Assembly (NCBI RefSeq): GCF_048569485.1
Contig: NC_134360.1
Span: 203,447,192-203,511,191 of the forward strand
Length of the DNA stretch: 64,000 nt
Source of the DNA: Anomaloglossus baeobatrachus
Taxonomy: Eukaryota; Chordata; Amphibia; Anura; Aromobatidae
Reading direction: 5' to 3'
Shown: one piece after another, positions 10,970 through 21,669 of the stretch
Position numbering within the stretch: the first letter of the stretch is position 1
How the letters are laid out: every line of letters starts with the position of its first letter
Position numbers and translations under genes: made by a program
Notes under the pieces: model-generated
Told to the model about the DNA's origin: nothing
What the model saw: only the letters and a program-made list of their open reading frames with translations
Database searches by the model: none

Positions 10970-11345
10970 ACCCTCATAGTAGAAAAAAATCCATATAAAT
11001 TTTATTAAACATAGATACAAACAGACAGTCAATACAATATTGATAAAACATGCATAGTGCAGGACTACAAAAAAGATAAATTGTCTAATGCCCAATACCA
11101 AGAGTCCATAAGGGGAGAATCAAGTCTTCAATGGGGTATGTGTACAGAAAATACTAATGATATAGTAAGATCAATCAAGTCACTACATAGCAGTATAGAT
11201 ACAAACATTATTTACTACACTTAACCATAGTGATCCCAGTTTATATATGGCACTGTTATAACCCCTACGCACGTTTCGCATGGGCTTCCTCAGGCAGTCT
11301 CACTAGACTATGTCCTGTAGATCTTATATACTCTTACTAAATAGT
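10970..11345 (-). mobile_element. Penelope-like remnant with hammerhead-like core
   Basis: The minus strand reads CTGAGGA (11293-11287), a small stem-loop AGCCCATGC, then GAAAC (11277-11273) and GTGCGTAGG. Toward 10985 lies 'atccatataaattttattaa', an AT-rich tail-like region. The core is the same as in the inverted-repeat element at 7271-8336 but with a different stem II loop, which argues for a related family. No coding region is present. Confidence 0.4.
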
Positions 11346-11476
11346 GTTCCCAACTATGGCTTATGTATGAAAAAGAATAAACAATGTGTTTATTCTTCTG
11401 AGTGTTTTCTGATTCCATTGTAGCATCATTTGATCTTTCCCACTGACTTGTATTGTAAAGTATACAGCAACTTTAA

Positions 11477-11991
11477 AGGGAACCTGTCACCAGTTTTTTG
11501 CCCTATAAGCTGCGGCCACCACCAGTGGGCTCTTATATACAGCATTCTAAAATGCTGTATATAAGAGCCTAGGCCGCTGTGTAGAGCATAAAAAACACTT
11601 CATAATACTTACCTAAACTGGTCGCTGCGGTAGAGTTGGCTCAAATGGGCGTCTTCGTCTTCCAGTGCCGGCGCCTCCTCTTTCAGCCATCTTCGTCCTT
11701 CTTCTGAAGTCTGTGTGCTTGACGCGTCTACGTCATACACACTTGCCAGTCCCGCACATGCGCACTACAATACTTTGATCTGCCCTGCTGAGGACCTGAA
11801 TGCCGGCAAGTGTGGATGACGTAGGACACGTCATGCACCGTGACTTCAGAAGATGGAGGACAAAGATGTCTGAAGGAGGAGGCGCCGGCACCGGAGGACA
11901 AAGACGTCTATTTGACCCAACTTCACCGGTATAAGGTGAGTATTATATATAGCATGATATAATGCTGTATATAAGAGCCCACTGGTGGTGG
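11477..11991. mobile_element. TTAA-type (piggyBac-like) MITE, right end lost at the LTR element
   Basis: TTAA at 11473-11476 is followed by AGGGAACCTGTCACC. The interior is a large imperfect palindrome (ctgtatataagagcc near 11562 mirrored near 11965; tcttctgaagtctgtg near 11698 mirrored near 11844). LTR element B begins at 11992 within the right arm; the missing end is not found after 16114. Confidence 0.55.
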
Positions 11992-13161
11992 TGTGGCGCC
12001 CTGGGCAAGCCAGGACGTCACAAGCACTACACCAACACACCCCACACTCCCGGTCAGGCACACCTAAGTCAGACAAAAAACCCTTGTTGCCTCCCTCCAG
12101 GGGCTGATGTTCACACCAGGGGGTGGGCCAGGTGGTTGGTCCCGCCCACCGAGGAGTTCACAGTCCTGGAGGCGGGAAAAAGAAGTGAGTTTCAGTTGAG
12201 TTTCAGTTAGGAGAGGAAGTGGTAAAGGAGCAGACAGAAGGTGGTCCAGGTGTGTGGCCCGGACGGAACAGCAAGGTTGGCAGACGGTGGTGACCGTCTG
12301 CAGGAGAGGCCTACTGGAGCTAGCCGTAAGGACCGTGGACGGGCGGTGGCCCGGCGGTACCGGACCGGTACGCAAAGAGAAGCCAGCACCATCCGGCAGG
12401 GGTTTACGGACCCCGACAAGGCTAGGAGTCGCCGTGCAATTTGTCAAATCCGTTAGCGAATGGAACCTCCTGGGTTCCCAGCAGCCAAGTCCCGACAGAA
12501 GGCAACAGTCCAGCCGAGAGAGGGAAACACAGTCACCGCCAAGGCTAAAGTTCCCAGGGCCAGAGCCTGCGGGCAAAAAGGGGCTCCTTCAGCAACCTTC
12601 AAGCTGGGGAGCGGGTTACCGGTGGGAACCCATTGGAACCGTTTACACTACACAGGTGCAGGGAAAGGCAGTCACCATCAACCTGCCGGGAGGAGAAACA
12701 CCGCAGCCGTCTGTGGGACCCGTCCATCCAGCCGTTTGTTTTACCGGAGACTTTGTGTACATCATTGGCTGAGTGAGTACCACTGTGCCGTGCGGCACAG
12801 CGCTGCCCCCGCGACCCTGCACCTCGCCAGGCCCCGTAACTCGCCTGCCATCCATCCCTAACTCATCACCGGGCCCCGAGACAACCAACCCCCTACCCAC
12901 GGAGGGGAGAACTAACATCCAGGCTGTTCCCTGTCATCGCTCCCGGGATCCCCGTCCAGAGCAGAGGTGGTGTCACCAATCTCACCACAACCGTGGGTGG
13001 CGTCACGGACAATATCCCTAAACCAAACCACCCCCCTTTCACTCACGGGCGAGGAGCGCCGCTCGAGTCCCCGGGATCCGGCCCACCGCTTGAGCCACCA
13101 CCAAGCAGCAGCAGCTCCGGACCCGAGCATGGTGAGCGCAGCGCCCTCCCCGCCCGCGACA
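11992..13161 (+). repeat. Left LTR of element B
   Basis: 1,170 bases, TGTGGCGCCC...CGACA. Differs from the right LTR by scattered substitutions and a few small indels. Contains a TGGCGTCACGGAC segment at 12998-13010 that resembles the primer site just outside the LTR. Confidence 0.85.
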
Positions 13162-13164
13162 ACT

Positions 13165-13182
13165 TGGCGTCACGAACAGGAT
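13165..13182 (+). promoter_or_regulatory. Primer-binding-site-like sequence of element B
   Basis: TGGCGTCACGAACAGGAT begins with TGG, the complement of tRNA CCA, and directly follows the LTR. The complementary tRNA would end ...ATCCTGTTCGTGACGCCA, which has G before CCA; a serine-type tRNA is a guess. Confidence 0.6.
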
Positions 13183-13563
13183 CTTACCGCTCTGCCGTCT
13201 GGTAGAGGTGCGCCTTGTTACCGCCAGAGGTGTCCGGCCGAAAATTTTGAGAAGCAGCCATTTTGGGCGCAAAAAGTCCCCGCTCGAGCGTCTCCTCGAG
13301 TAGTAGAGGCGCGAGGTGGAGGGAGTCTTGGAGGAGAGGGTAAGTGACCCACTCCCCTGTACCCCTAGTGGGTCGGTCATCGCGGCCGAGGGGCCCAGTC
13401 TACACCCGCTCGCCCTGCTACCTTCCCCGCTACCCGTGTTGGCTGCTGCTGCCCTGCCACTAGGACCGCTACCTTCCCCACCAGTAGCGGTACCCGACCA
13501 TCCGCCCAGGCGGACCGATCTGCAGCCGAAGCCTGTGACTGTGCAGCACCGCTTCTTTGGAAG

Positions 13564-13857
13564 ATGCCGAAGGCCGAGCCCGTTGTTGAAACTGTACCGG
13601 AGGCACCGCTGATTGTGCCTGACCCCGCATCGGCCCCGGTAGCCCGTCTCATGCAGGAGAAGGCAGAGGTCCGGCGGGAGAGGACCCCTGTGCCCATTCC
13701 CCACACCTCGGCTGAGGTTGCGCCGGGTTGCCGCTGCAAGGCAGCACCCCAGGCCAAGTCACCGCGGGACCTTCCACTCAGATTGCCAGTGGTGGGCAGT
13801 GTCCAGAAGGTCTCGCGAGGCCCGACCCGTGCGCAGGGGCTCGCAGCGGCCCCGTAT
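13564..13857 (+). other. Proline-rich coding-like stretch upstream of the cold-shock domain in element B
   Basis: An open stretch rich in Pro, Ala and Glu begins at an ATG at 13564 (MPKAEPVVETVPEAP). The position matches the ATG near 274 in element A, so it may be the family's conserved protein start. No domain is recognised, and it does not look like a Gag with zinc knuckles. Confidence 0.4.
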
Positions 13858-13923
13858 TGAGACAGGGAACAGACCCCGCTGGGCCAAGAAATTGCCGAGA
13901 GGGAGCGAAGGAAGGCGGAGCTG

Positions 13924-14268
13924 GTGGTTCGCACGATTCGGGAAAAAGAAAGCCTTCGCCAAGCAACCTTCCGTGTCCGGGGCCCGCTCTATGAAGGACA
14001 AGTGAGGAGGTTTGACGTCCGTCGGGGCTATGGTTTTATCTATGAGCCGGGCCTGGAGGCCGAAGTTTTTGTGGCCCGACGGGACGTCAATGCTCATTTG
14101 CCAGAGGATCACCCGGGCCGCAACCTGATGCCAGGAGACTTGGTGCAGTACACCAGGCACTGCGGGGAGAGGCGGTGCTTCACGATGGATGCGAAGCTGA
14201 GGGGCAGTCAAGAGGCCCGAGTATCTGCCGAGCCCCCTCCCCTGGCCGACACCGAGGAGTCAGAGTGA
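13924..14268 (+). CDS. Cold-shock-domain-like protein carried by LTR element B
   Basis: This 114-codon frame starts near an in-frame ATG and ends just before the 3' non-coding part of the element. Residues about 26-95 read as a cold-shock domain: a GQVRRFDV first strand (family GTVKWFNV), an RNP1-like RRGYGFI, an RNP2-like EVFVARRDV (the usual His of VFVH is Ala here), a longer loop 'HLPEDHPGRNLMPGD' of the Y-box type, and a closing VQYTRHCGER segment. Cold-shock domains bind single-stranded RNA or DNA. A charged stretch precedes the domain and an acidic tail (ADTEESE) follows. In-phase coding-like sequence extends upstream. A captured host Y-box or Lin28-like gene is one explanation; binding to the element's own RNA is inference. 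Confidence 0.6.
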   Translation: MVRTIREKESLRQATFRVRGPLYEGQVRRFDVRRGYGFIYEPGLEAEVFVARRDVNAHLPEDHPGRNLMPGDLVQYTRHCGERRCFTMDAKLRGSQEARVSAEPPPLADTEESE

Positions 14269-14933
14269 AAGTCAGCGGAGCCCCGCTGCAAGTTGTCCCC
14301 GTTGGGACCACCAGTTTGAAAGCTCCAAAATGATAAGCAAATTAACCGAAGATGTGACCTGATTTACTACTTTGATTGAACCGGTCGTTGCCGGCAACTG
14401 TTGTCCCCGTGGGGACTGTATGGAAACCAATGCGTAGAAACTGCTACGGACAAGCCCGAGAACTAGCAGGGCAACCACGAACTTGTGGTATGTAAATAGA
14501 AATGTTGTTGGCTTGAAACCGTGACCGCCTCTGGAGAGGCTGATTTGGGAGGATGGGCCTGGAGGAAAGTGATGGCCCAGGCCCGCCACTACCGTAACCG
14601 GTGGCGATCCTCCGGGGGTTCAGGGGTCCCCATGGACGTGGGTCCCCTGAAAGGGACAGAACCTGCTCGGACAACTTGGTGCTGGACTGGGGTCAAGGGG
14701 TGCTGCCCATTTGCTTAGGGGCAGCATCAGGGCCAGGTTGCTTGGGTGGGAGAGAGCAGAAGCCATACCGTTAATAGAGACTACCATTAGAAACGTTTAA
14801 GAAATGTGCCTCCCGATGTGGGAAGAATGCAAAATGCTTGTTTTACATGTTTTACCATTTTATCTTTTCAGTTAAAATAAAACCCGTGATAGACGGGCAG
14901 CCCACGGACGGTCTGTATTTTACTAAGGGGGAA
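14269..14933 (+). other. 3' internal non-coding region and polypurine tract of element B
   Basis: No reading frame of note. The segment 14521-14800 is conserved with 920-1230 of element A. It ends with the polypurine tract aagggggaa directly before the right LTR. Confidence 0.6.
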
Positions 14934-16114
14934 TGTGGCACCCTGGACAAGCCAGGTCGTCACAGAACTACACCAACACACCCCACACCCCGGTTAGGCA
15001 CACCGAAGCCAAACACAAAATCCTTGTTGCCTTCCTCCAGGGGCTGATGTCCACACCAGGGGGTGGGCCAGGCGGTTGGTCCCGCCCACCGAGGAGTTCA
15101 CAGTCCTGGAGGCACGAAAAGGAAAACAGTCAGATGAGTTTTGAAGTGGAAGTGAGAGGAAGTGAAGTGGTAGAGGAGCAGACTGAAGTCGGTCCGGGTG
15201 TGTGGCCCGGACAGTACAGCAAGGTTGGCAGACGGTGGTGACCGTCTGCAGGAGAGGCCGATTAGAGTGAGCCTCTAAGGACCGTGGACGGGCGGTGGCC
15301 CGGCGGTACCGGACCGGTGAACAAAGAGAAGCCAGCACCATCCGGCAGGGCTTACGGACCCCGACAAGGCTAGGAGTCGCCGTTGAAATTGTCAAATCCG
15401 TTAGCAAAGGGAACCTCCGGGGTTTCCCAGCAGCCAAGACCCGATTGAAGGCGACAGCTCAAACCGTAAAGGGAAACACAGTCACCGCCAAGGCTACAGT
15501 TCCCAGGGACAGAGCCTGCGGGCAAAAGGGGCTCCTTCAGCACCCATCCAAGCTGGGGAGCGGGTTACCGGTGGGAACCCATTGGAACTGTACACACTAC
15601 ACAGGTGCAGGGAAAGGCAGTCACCATCAACCTGCCGGGAGGAGAAACGCCGCAGCCGTCTGTGGGACCCGTCCATCCAGCCGTTTGTTTTACCGGAGAC
15701 TTTGCATTCATCATTGGCTGAGTGAGTACCACCGTGCCGTGCGGCACAGCCCTGCCCCCGCGACCCTGCACCTCACCAGGCCCCGTAGCCCGCCTGCCAT
15801 CCATCCCTACCTCCCTCACCGGGCCCCGGGACAACCAACCCCCTACCCACGGAGGGGAGAACCAACATCCAAGCTGCTCCCTGTCATCGCTCCCGGGATC
15901 CCCGTCCAGAGCAGCGGTGGTGTCACCAATCTCACCACAACCGTGGGTGGCGTTACGGACAATATCCCTAAACCAAACCACCCCCCTTTCACTCACGGGC
16001 GAGGAGCGCCGCTCGAGTCCCCGGGATCCGGCCCACCGCTCGAGCCACCACCGAGCAGCAGCAGTAGCGCCGGACCCGAGCATGGTGAGCGCAGCGCCCT
16101 CCCCGCCCACGACA
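14934..16114 (+). repeat. Right LTR of element B
   Basis: 1,181 bases, TGTGGCACCC...CGACA, colinear with the left LTR throughout. Confidence 0.85.
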
Positions 16115-16139
16115 GTGTCCATCTGTGACTGATTTCTTA

Positions 16140-16435
16140 TGCCATATCTGCATTTGGCAGTGAGACTCGGCTCACACACACCCATACAAGTCTATGGGTG
16201 TGCGTGAAACTTCGCAGTGCACTCACATGTCATCTGACTGCAGTGTGATGTACGCAGTGACAGGCAGAGGAGGAGATGGGGAGACATTGCTTCCCCCTTC
16301 TCCGCAGCTGTGATCCAATCGCAAGATCGGATCACAGTCACATGACCATCGGCTGATGCTCACAGCAGAGGGTCATTAACATATCGCTTCTGATACTCTC
16401 ACATCGGAAGCTATATGTAAGGGGAACCGAGGCCT
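16140..16435. repeat. MITE fragment related to 46986-47440
   Basis: Shared blocks include 'gaggaggagatgggg', 'tccaatcgcaagatcggatc', 'acagcagagggtcattaaca' and 'cggaagctatatgtaagggg'. No coding potential. Confidence 0.5.
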
Positions 16436-16809
16436 AAGGGGAAAATCTGCACATAAAACTCAGCGTGCCCCTAACACAAAATTGACATGTTGCTGGTTTG
16501 AAACCTGCATCACAGGACAGTTTACACTGAGTGAAAAATCACAGAGGGCAGGAGATTTGTATAAATCCACTTTGATGGAACTGTAAGATGCTGCATTTTT
16601 GACACAGCAAAAATACTCAGCATCAAAAGCTCAATGTGGACACACAGCCTTAAAATCAATGGCCCCATCAGCTTACATGTCAGAATCCTTTTCCATGACC
16701 TCAGACATAAACCATTGACGATAGGCTAAAACCTGATATGAACATAGCCTTACAAGTTATGTGCTAAGAAGTTTGAAAATTCATGAGGCCATCTCCCAGC
16801 TAAGCTTAA
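16436..16809. other. No clearly recognisable feature
   Basis: Moderately AT-rich sequence; fragments such as 'ggacacacagcctta' and 'gaacatagcctta' look like old MITE ends. Confidence 0.35.
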
Positions 16810-16813
16810 TTTA

Positions 16814-17198
16814 AAGATAATATGTCAGCAGGTTTTTGGTATGTAATATGAAGCTGTAGGGGTTAACACAGCGAGTTCAGTAATGTCTCTTGTTAAGGTT
16901 TGTGGTATTTTTTTTTAGCAGTAGGACATTATAATTGTTAGGACAAGCTGGTTTTGTGTCATGTTGTCCAGCATGCCCCCTCCTCTGATTAGCAGCTCAC
17001 TGTCAATGTACAATGTCTGTACAGAGCCTGGTGGGGGCGGGGCAGTTCTCTCCGCTCTGCTGCATTGCTAAATATAAAAACTTTGTGTCAGAACGGCTAC
17101 ATCTAGTAATCTAAGTGATACATTGTTATATTCAGTATGTCTTTACCTACATCATGCTGATCTGAGATGAGGCAGCAAAAAACAGCTGACAGATTCCC
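16814..17198. mobile_element. TTAA-type MITE
   Basis: It runs from 'ttaaagataatatgtcagca' to 'gctgacagattccctttaa', inverted copies next to TTAA on both sides. The interior is non-coding. Similar termini occur at 38426 and 56219. Confidence 0.6.
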
Positions 17199-17199
17199 T

Positions 17200-17630
17200 T
17201 TAATTACTAGTTATACAGTACTGGTAATGTGATTGTTAAAGTGCTAATTTCTGAGGTCACACATTAAACACTTTACGCATACAGTATGTTACAACCCGTA
17301 CAATTTACAAACATTTTTCTTGACTCATTAGCTTGGAAAGATTCTGAACTATGCTGTTTATTTTGGAAGCTGTGACATCTGTTATGCATTGTGCTTCTAA
17401 TTTGCTATAACAGGCTGTTTTTATCTTTAATATTTGTTTCATCACCACTTTGTTTCGTCTCTCCACATACTGTGTGTTTACTAGTACAAAAATTGCACAC
17501 TTCATTATATAGTGTTTGGTTGAAAACGAAATCCAGAGGGAAGCTTTTCCATGGTAGCGACTGCCACTCCCATTTAATGAGGTTATCCACTACTTTTACA
17601 TTGCTAGCCTATCCTATAGCTGTTGGTGGC
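17200..17630. other. No recognisable feature
   Basis: AT-rich sequence without a convincing gene or repeat. Confidence 0.4.
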
Positions 17631-17767
17631 AGCCGAAAATGCCTCCCACACTATGGGTGTCAGGTCCGAGCATTTCTACATGAGCAGTGTCCTGGAAAGT
17701 GGATTGGTCATTGTGGGCTAGTTGAATGGCCACCAAGGTCTCCCAATCTGCCAGTCTGACCCCCTTA

Positions 17768-18312
17768 AGGGTGCTTTACATGCTGCGATCTCGCTAGCGA
17801 GCGTACCCCACCCCCGTCGGTGGTGCGTCACGGGCAAATCGCTGCCCGTGGCGCACAACATCGCTTACACCCGTCACACGGACTTACCTTCCCTGCGACG
17901 TCGCTGTGGTCCTTTCTAAGAGAGCGGTTCATGCGGCGTCACAGCGACGTCACACGGCAGCCGTCCAATACAAGCAGAGGGGCAGAAATGAGCGGAACGA
18001 ATATCCCGCCCACCTCCTTCCTTCCTCATTGCGGGCAGCCGCAGGTACGAGGTTGTTCCTCGTTCCTGCGGTGTCACACATAGCGATGTGTGCTGCAGCA
18101 GGAACGACAAACAACCTCGCTACTGACCAGACAACGATTTTGGTAAATGAACGACGTATCACAGACCAACGATTTTTACCTCTTTTGCGATCGTTTAAGG
18201 TCGCTCATAGGTGTTACACGCTGCAATGTCGCTAACGACGCCGGATGTGCGTCACAAACACCGTGACCCTGACGATATATCGTTAGCGATTTCGCAGAAT
18301 GTAAATGGCCCT
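17768..18312. mobile_element. Harbinger-type MITE, copy 2
   Basis: TTA at 17765-17767 is followed by agggtgctttacatgctgcg; the right end is cagaatgtaaatggccct at 18312. The interior matches copies 1, 3 and 4 (cacgggcaaatcgctgcccg, tgtgtgctgcagcaggaacg, gatatatcgttagcgat). The right-hand duplication has decayed. Confidence 0.75.
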
Positions 18313-18335
18313 ATAGACTTATCTTTCTTTGGGGT

Positions 18336-19331
18336 TGTAGCGAGCACCCCTGATCCACTCAGGGCACTACAAGGTACTGCATCCTCACCAGGATGCAGGG
18401 CCTACCCCCTGGGACCTGGAACACCAGTGCCAGCAACACCCACACACACCAAAATCCCACTTTCCACTCCACACCAGGGGTAATTGGCTAGTCAGACACA
18501 AGGGGATGGCCACCTAGAGGGCGGAGCCAGACCAGAGAGACTAGACACCTTGGTGGGAGGGGACAGTAGTCAGTCGGAGTAGGAAGTGAAGGTGGAAAGA
18601 GGTGCCTGAGAGCTGGGTCATGTAACGGTGACCCGGGGGTACCGGAGAGTGGTCGCCAGGGTAGGTACACCCGAGTACCGCTGGGACCAGACCACCGACG
18701 AGGCACCGGGCCCTAGGTCAGGTGACAATTTCATACGGCCTGGCAAATACCTGCACAGTAAGGGGACCTCTATGGACCTCACTGACCCACAAATCCGGGG
18801 GCACCAGCAGTAAAGCAAGGATCAGGGACATAGACCAGCCCTACAGGGTCCACACTGCTCGCCGTACAGACAAGGAGACTGCCACAAAAAGGGACAGTCA
18901 GGCCCCAAATGATACCGGGGCCCAACCACACTGAGAGTGCCGGGGACAGAGCAACCGAGTCATCAACTGGTACTGGAACTACAGGGACCTGAACCAGCCG
19001 TCCGAGGGTCCTGAGTGAGTAGAGACTGTTAATTACAACCCACGGTGTGGCCTCCATTATTACTCCATCATACATCTCCCAGGCTCAGCCCTACCTGCGG
19101 AGGGCCTACCACCACAGCTGCCATTACCACCAGCCCTGGGGATAACCAACTCAGCAGCGGCGGTTTCACCATCGTAACCGCAACCTGCAGGTGGCGTCAT
19201 ACAATAATCTCCCCTGTAAATACTCCCCATTAAAAAGCACCCAGAGCACGGGATCGGGCAACGGCCACCAAAGTGACATTCCCCAGTTATACACTGCCCG
19301 GGACCGAGTACCCCATTCCCTGGGCGAAACA
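18336..19331 (+). mobile_element. Solo LTR of the same broad family as elements A and B (fossil)
   Basis: TGTAGCGAGC...CGAAACA, 996 bases, flanked by GGGT at 18332-18335 and 19332-19335, a matching 4-bp duplication. Internal order resembles LTRs A and B (start with an inverted 'ccctg...caggg' block, 'cgagtaccgctgggacc', 'ggtggcgtcat' at 19191-19200, 'gggaccgagtacccc' near the end). It sits inside the mariner remnant. Confidence 0.7.
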
Positions 19332-19814
19332 GGGTCATCTGAAGGCAATTGTCTATGCTGTGAAGATGCAAGATGTGCAGCATCTGAAACAACGGATAAT
19401 GGAAGGCTGTGCTAGCATTTCTTCTGCGGTGTCGCTATTGGTGTGTCAAGAGTGGGAGAAGAGGGTTGCACTGACAATCCAACACAATGGGCAGCACTAT
19501 GAACACATTTTATAAGTGGTCATAAAATTGTAAATAACTAATGAACTAATAAAGTTACATTAAAACCAAGCACACCATTGTTTTTCTTGTGCAATTCTCA
19601 ATAAGTTTGATCTGTTACATTAGCCTCTTCCCATTGGAAAAAATAAAGTTTGTTCCAAAATGACCGACTTCAAAATGGCCGTCATGGTCACCACCCATCT
19701 TGAAAAGTTTCCCCCTCCCATATAATAATAAGCCACAAACTGGAAGTGGATATCACCAACCACTCCCATTTTATTTGGGTGTATCCATATAAAGGGCCCA
19801 CCCTGTATAGTTCT

Positions 19815-19903
19815 CCTGATTATTATTATTATTTATCATTATAGCGCCATTTATTCCATGGCGCTTTACAAGTGAAAGAGGGTATACGTGCAACAATCAT
19901 TAA
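19815..19903 (-). repeat. Dispersed repeat with (ATT)n end, left half (L2/CR1-like 3' end)
   Basis: Starts with (att)n, then 'atagcgccatttattccatg' and 'gcgctttacaagtg'. Read on the minus strand it ends in '...ggcgctataaataataataat', a 3' tail seen in L2/CR1-clade LINEs. It continues at 23033 beyond the MITE. Confidence 0.6.
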
Positions 19904-20189
19904 AGGGGTTGTCCGACATAACAAAAATTATTGAGTTTAAGCTAATCTGTGCTGTATTGTCATATAAATCACCCCTACATTGTTATTTTTTGTTTTCTAA
20001 CTTTTGTTCCTCTTGAATTCACCCTTTATTCTCTGCAGCTCTCTGTTTACATTCAGCACAAGCAAACTGACCACTTCCTGTGCCACACCTCCCAGTCAGA
20101 GCTGACACCGCCCGGCCTCACTGTCCAGCCCCACCCCAGTGTCCAGCCTTGCCCCAGCACTGACCTGTTATCACTACAGCATTGCAAAT

Positions 20190-21669
20190 AACAGCCCACA
20201 TCGGGCTCTGCACCGCATACACACATCAGGCTCTGCACCGCATACACACATCAGGCTCTGCACCGCATACACACATCACGCTCTGCACCGCATACACACA
20301 TCAGGCTCTGCACCGCATACACACATCAGGCTCTGCACCGCATACACACATCAGGCTCTGCACCGCATACACACATCAGGCTCTGCACCGCATACACACA
20401 TCACGCTCTGCACCGCATACACACATCACGCTCTGCACCGCATACACACATCAGGCTCTGCACCACATACACACATCGGGCTCTGCACCGCATACACACA
20501 TCGGGCTCTGCACCGCATACACACATCAGGCTCTGCACCGCATACACACATCAGGCTCTGCACCGCATACACACATCACGCTCTGCACCGCATACACACA
20601 TCACGCTCTGCACCGCATACACACATCGGGCTCTGCACCGCATACACACATCGGGCTCTGCACCGCACACACACATCGGGCTCTGCACCGCATACACACA
20701 TCAGGCTCTGCACCGCATACACACATCAGGCTCTGCACCGCATACACACATCACGCTCTGCACCGCATACACACATCACGCTCTGCACCGCATACACACA
20801 TCGGGCTCTGCACCGCATACACACATCGGGCTCTGCACCGCACACACACATCGGGCTCTGCACCGCATACACACATCAGGCTCTGCACCACATACACACA
20901 TCAGGCTCTGCACCACTTACACACATCGGGCTCTGCACCGCACACACACATCGGGCTCTGCACCGCATACACACATCAGGCTCTGCACCACATACACACA
21001 TCAGGCTCTGCACCACTTACACACATCGGGCTCTGCACCGCACACACACATCGGGCTCTGCACCGCACACACACATCGGGCTCTGCACCACATACACACA
21101 TCGGGCTCTGCACCACTTACACACATCGGGCTCTGCACCGCATACACACATCGGGCTCTGCACCGCATACACACATCGGGCTCTGCACCGCATACACACA
21201 TCGGGCTCTGCACCGCATACACACACCGGGCTCTGCACCGCATACACACATCGGGCTCTGCACCGCATACACACATCACGCTCTGCACCGCATACACACA
21301 TCACGCTCTGCACCGCATACACACATCGGGCTCTGCACCGCATACACACATCGGGCTCTGCACCGCACACACACATCGGGCTCTGCACCGCATACACACA
21401 TCGGGCTCTGCACCACATACACACATCAGGCTCTGCACCACTTACACACATCGGGCTCTGCACCGCACACACACATCGGGCTCTGCACCGCATACACACA
21501 TCAGGCTCTGCACCACATACACACATCAGGCTCTGCACCACTTACACACATCGGGCTCTGCACCGCACACACACATCGGGCTCTGCACCGCACACACACA
21601 TCGGGCTCTGCACCGCATACACACATCGGGCTCTGCACCACTTACACACATCGGGCTCTGCACCGCATA
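20190..21669. repeat. 25-bp minisatellite, left block, about 59 units
   Basis: The unit is catacacacatcaggctctg followed by caccg, with G/A and C variants at a few positions (cgggctc, cacgctc, caccacat). Higher-order runs of variant units recur, for example around 20880-21050 and 21400-21560. All three + frames stay open over about 515 codons because 75 bases hold three units; these frames encode a simple repeat and are not genes. Confidence 0.95.

Larger units (their letters stand above)
11992..16114 (+). mobile_element. LTR element B, short non-autonomous LTR retrotransposon (fossil)
   Basis: Two long terminal repeats (11992-13161 and 14934-16114) enclose 1.77 kb of interior. Both start TG and end CA. 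A primer-binding-site-like TGGCGTCACGAACAGGAT starts at 13165, three bases after the left LTR, and a polypurine tract aagggggaa (14925-14933) abuts the right LTR. The flanks gtgg and gtgt are at best an imperfect 4-bp duplication. The interior has no gag, protease or pol that I can recognise; it encodes a proline-rich stretch and a cold-shock-like domain. The LTRs are very similar over nearly 1.2 kb, so insertion is fairly recent. As a mobile structure it looks whole; the interior reading region carries roughly one break. Confidence 0.8.
17632..19808 (+). pseudogene. Mariner-like transposon remnant, split by a MITE and a solo LTR
   Basis: Three pieces of one transposase lie in order on the + strand. 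Piece 1 (17640-17767) reads 'GLVEWPPRSPNLPV', the family's 'WPPRSPDLTPLDFFLWG' block. Piece 2 (18313-18335) continues it with 'DLSFFG'. Piece 3 (19332-19515) gives 'AIVYAVKMQDVQHLKQRI' and the C-terminal 'QHNGQHYEHIL'. A terminal repeat with 'gggcccaccctgtata' closes the element at about 19806. The N-terminal half is absent and the reading is degraded, so it is inactive. Confidence 0.7.

Noticed and set aside
13039-13704. A 221-codon minus-strand frame in LTR element B
   Set aside because: GC-rich shadow of the plus-strand coding-like region and LTR edge; no domain seen.
11988-16118. gtgg/gtgt as a target duplication of LTR element B
   Set aside because: Only three of four bases agree and the host MITE does not resume on the right, so the duplication is not claimed.
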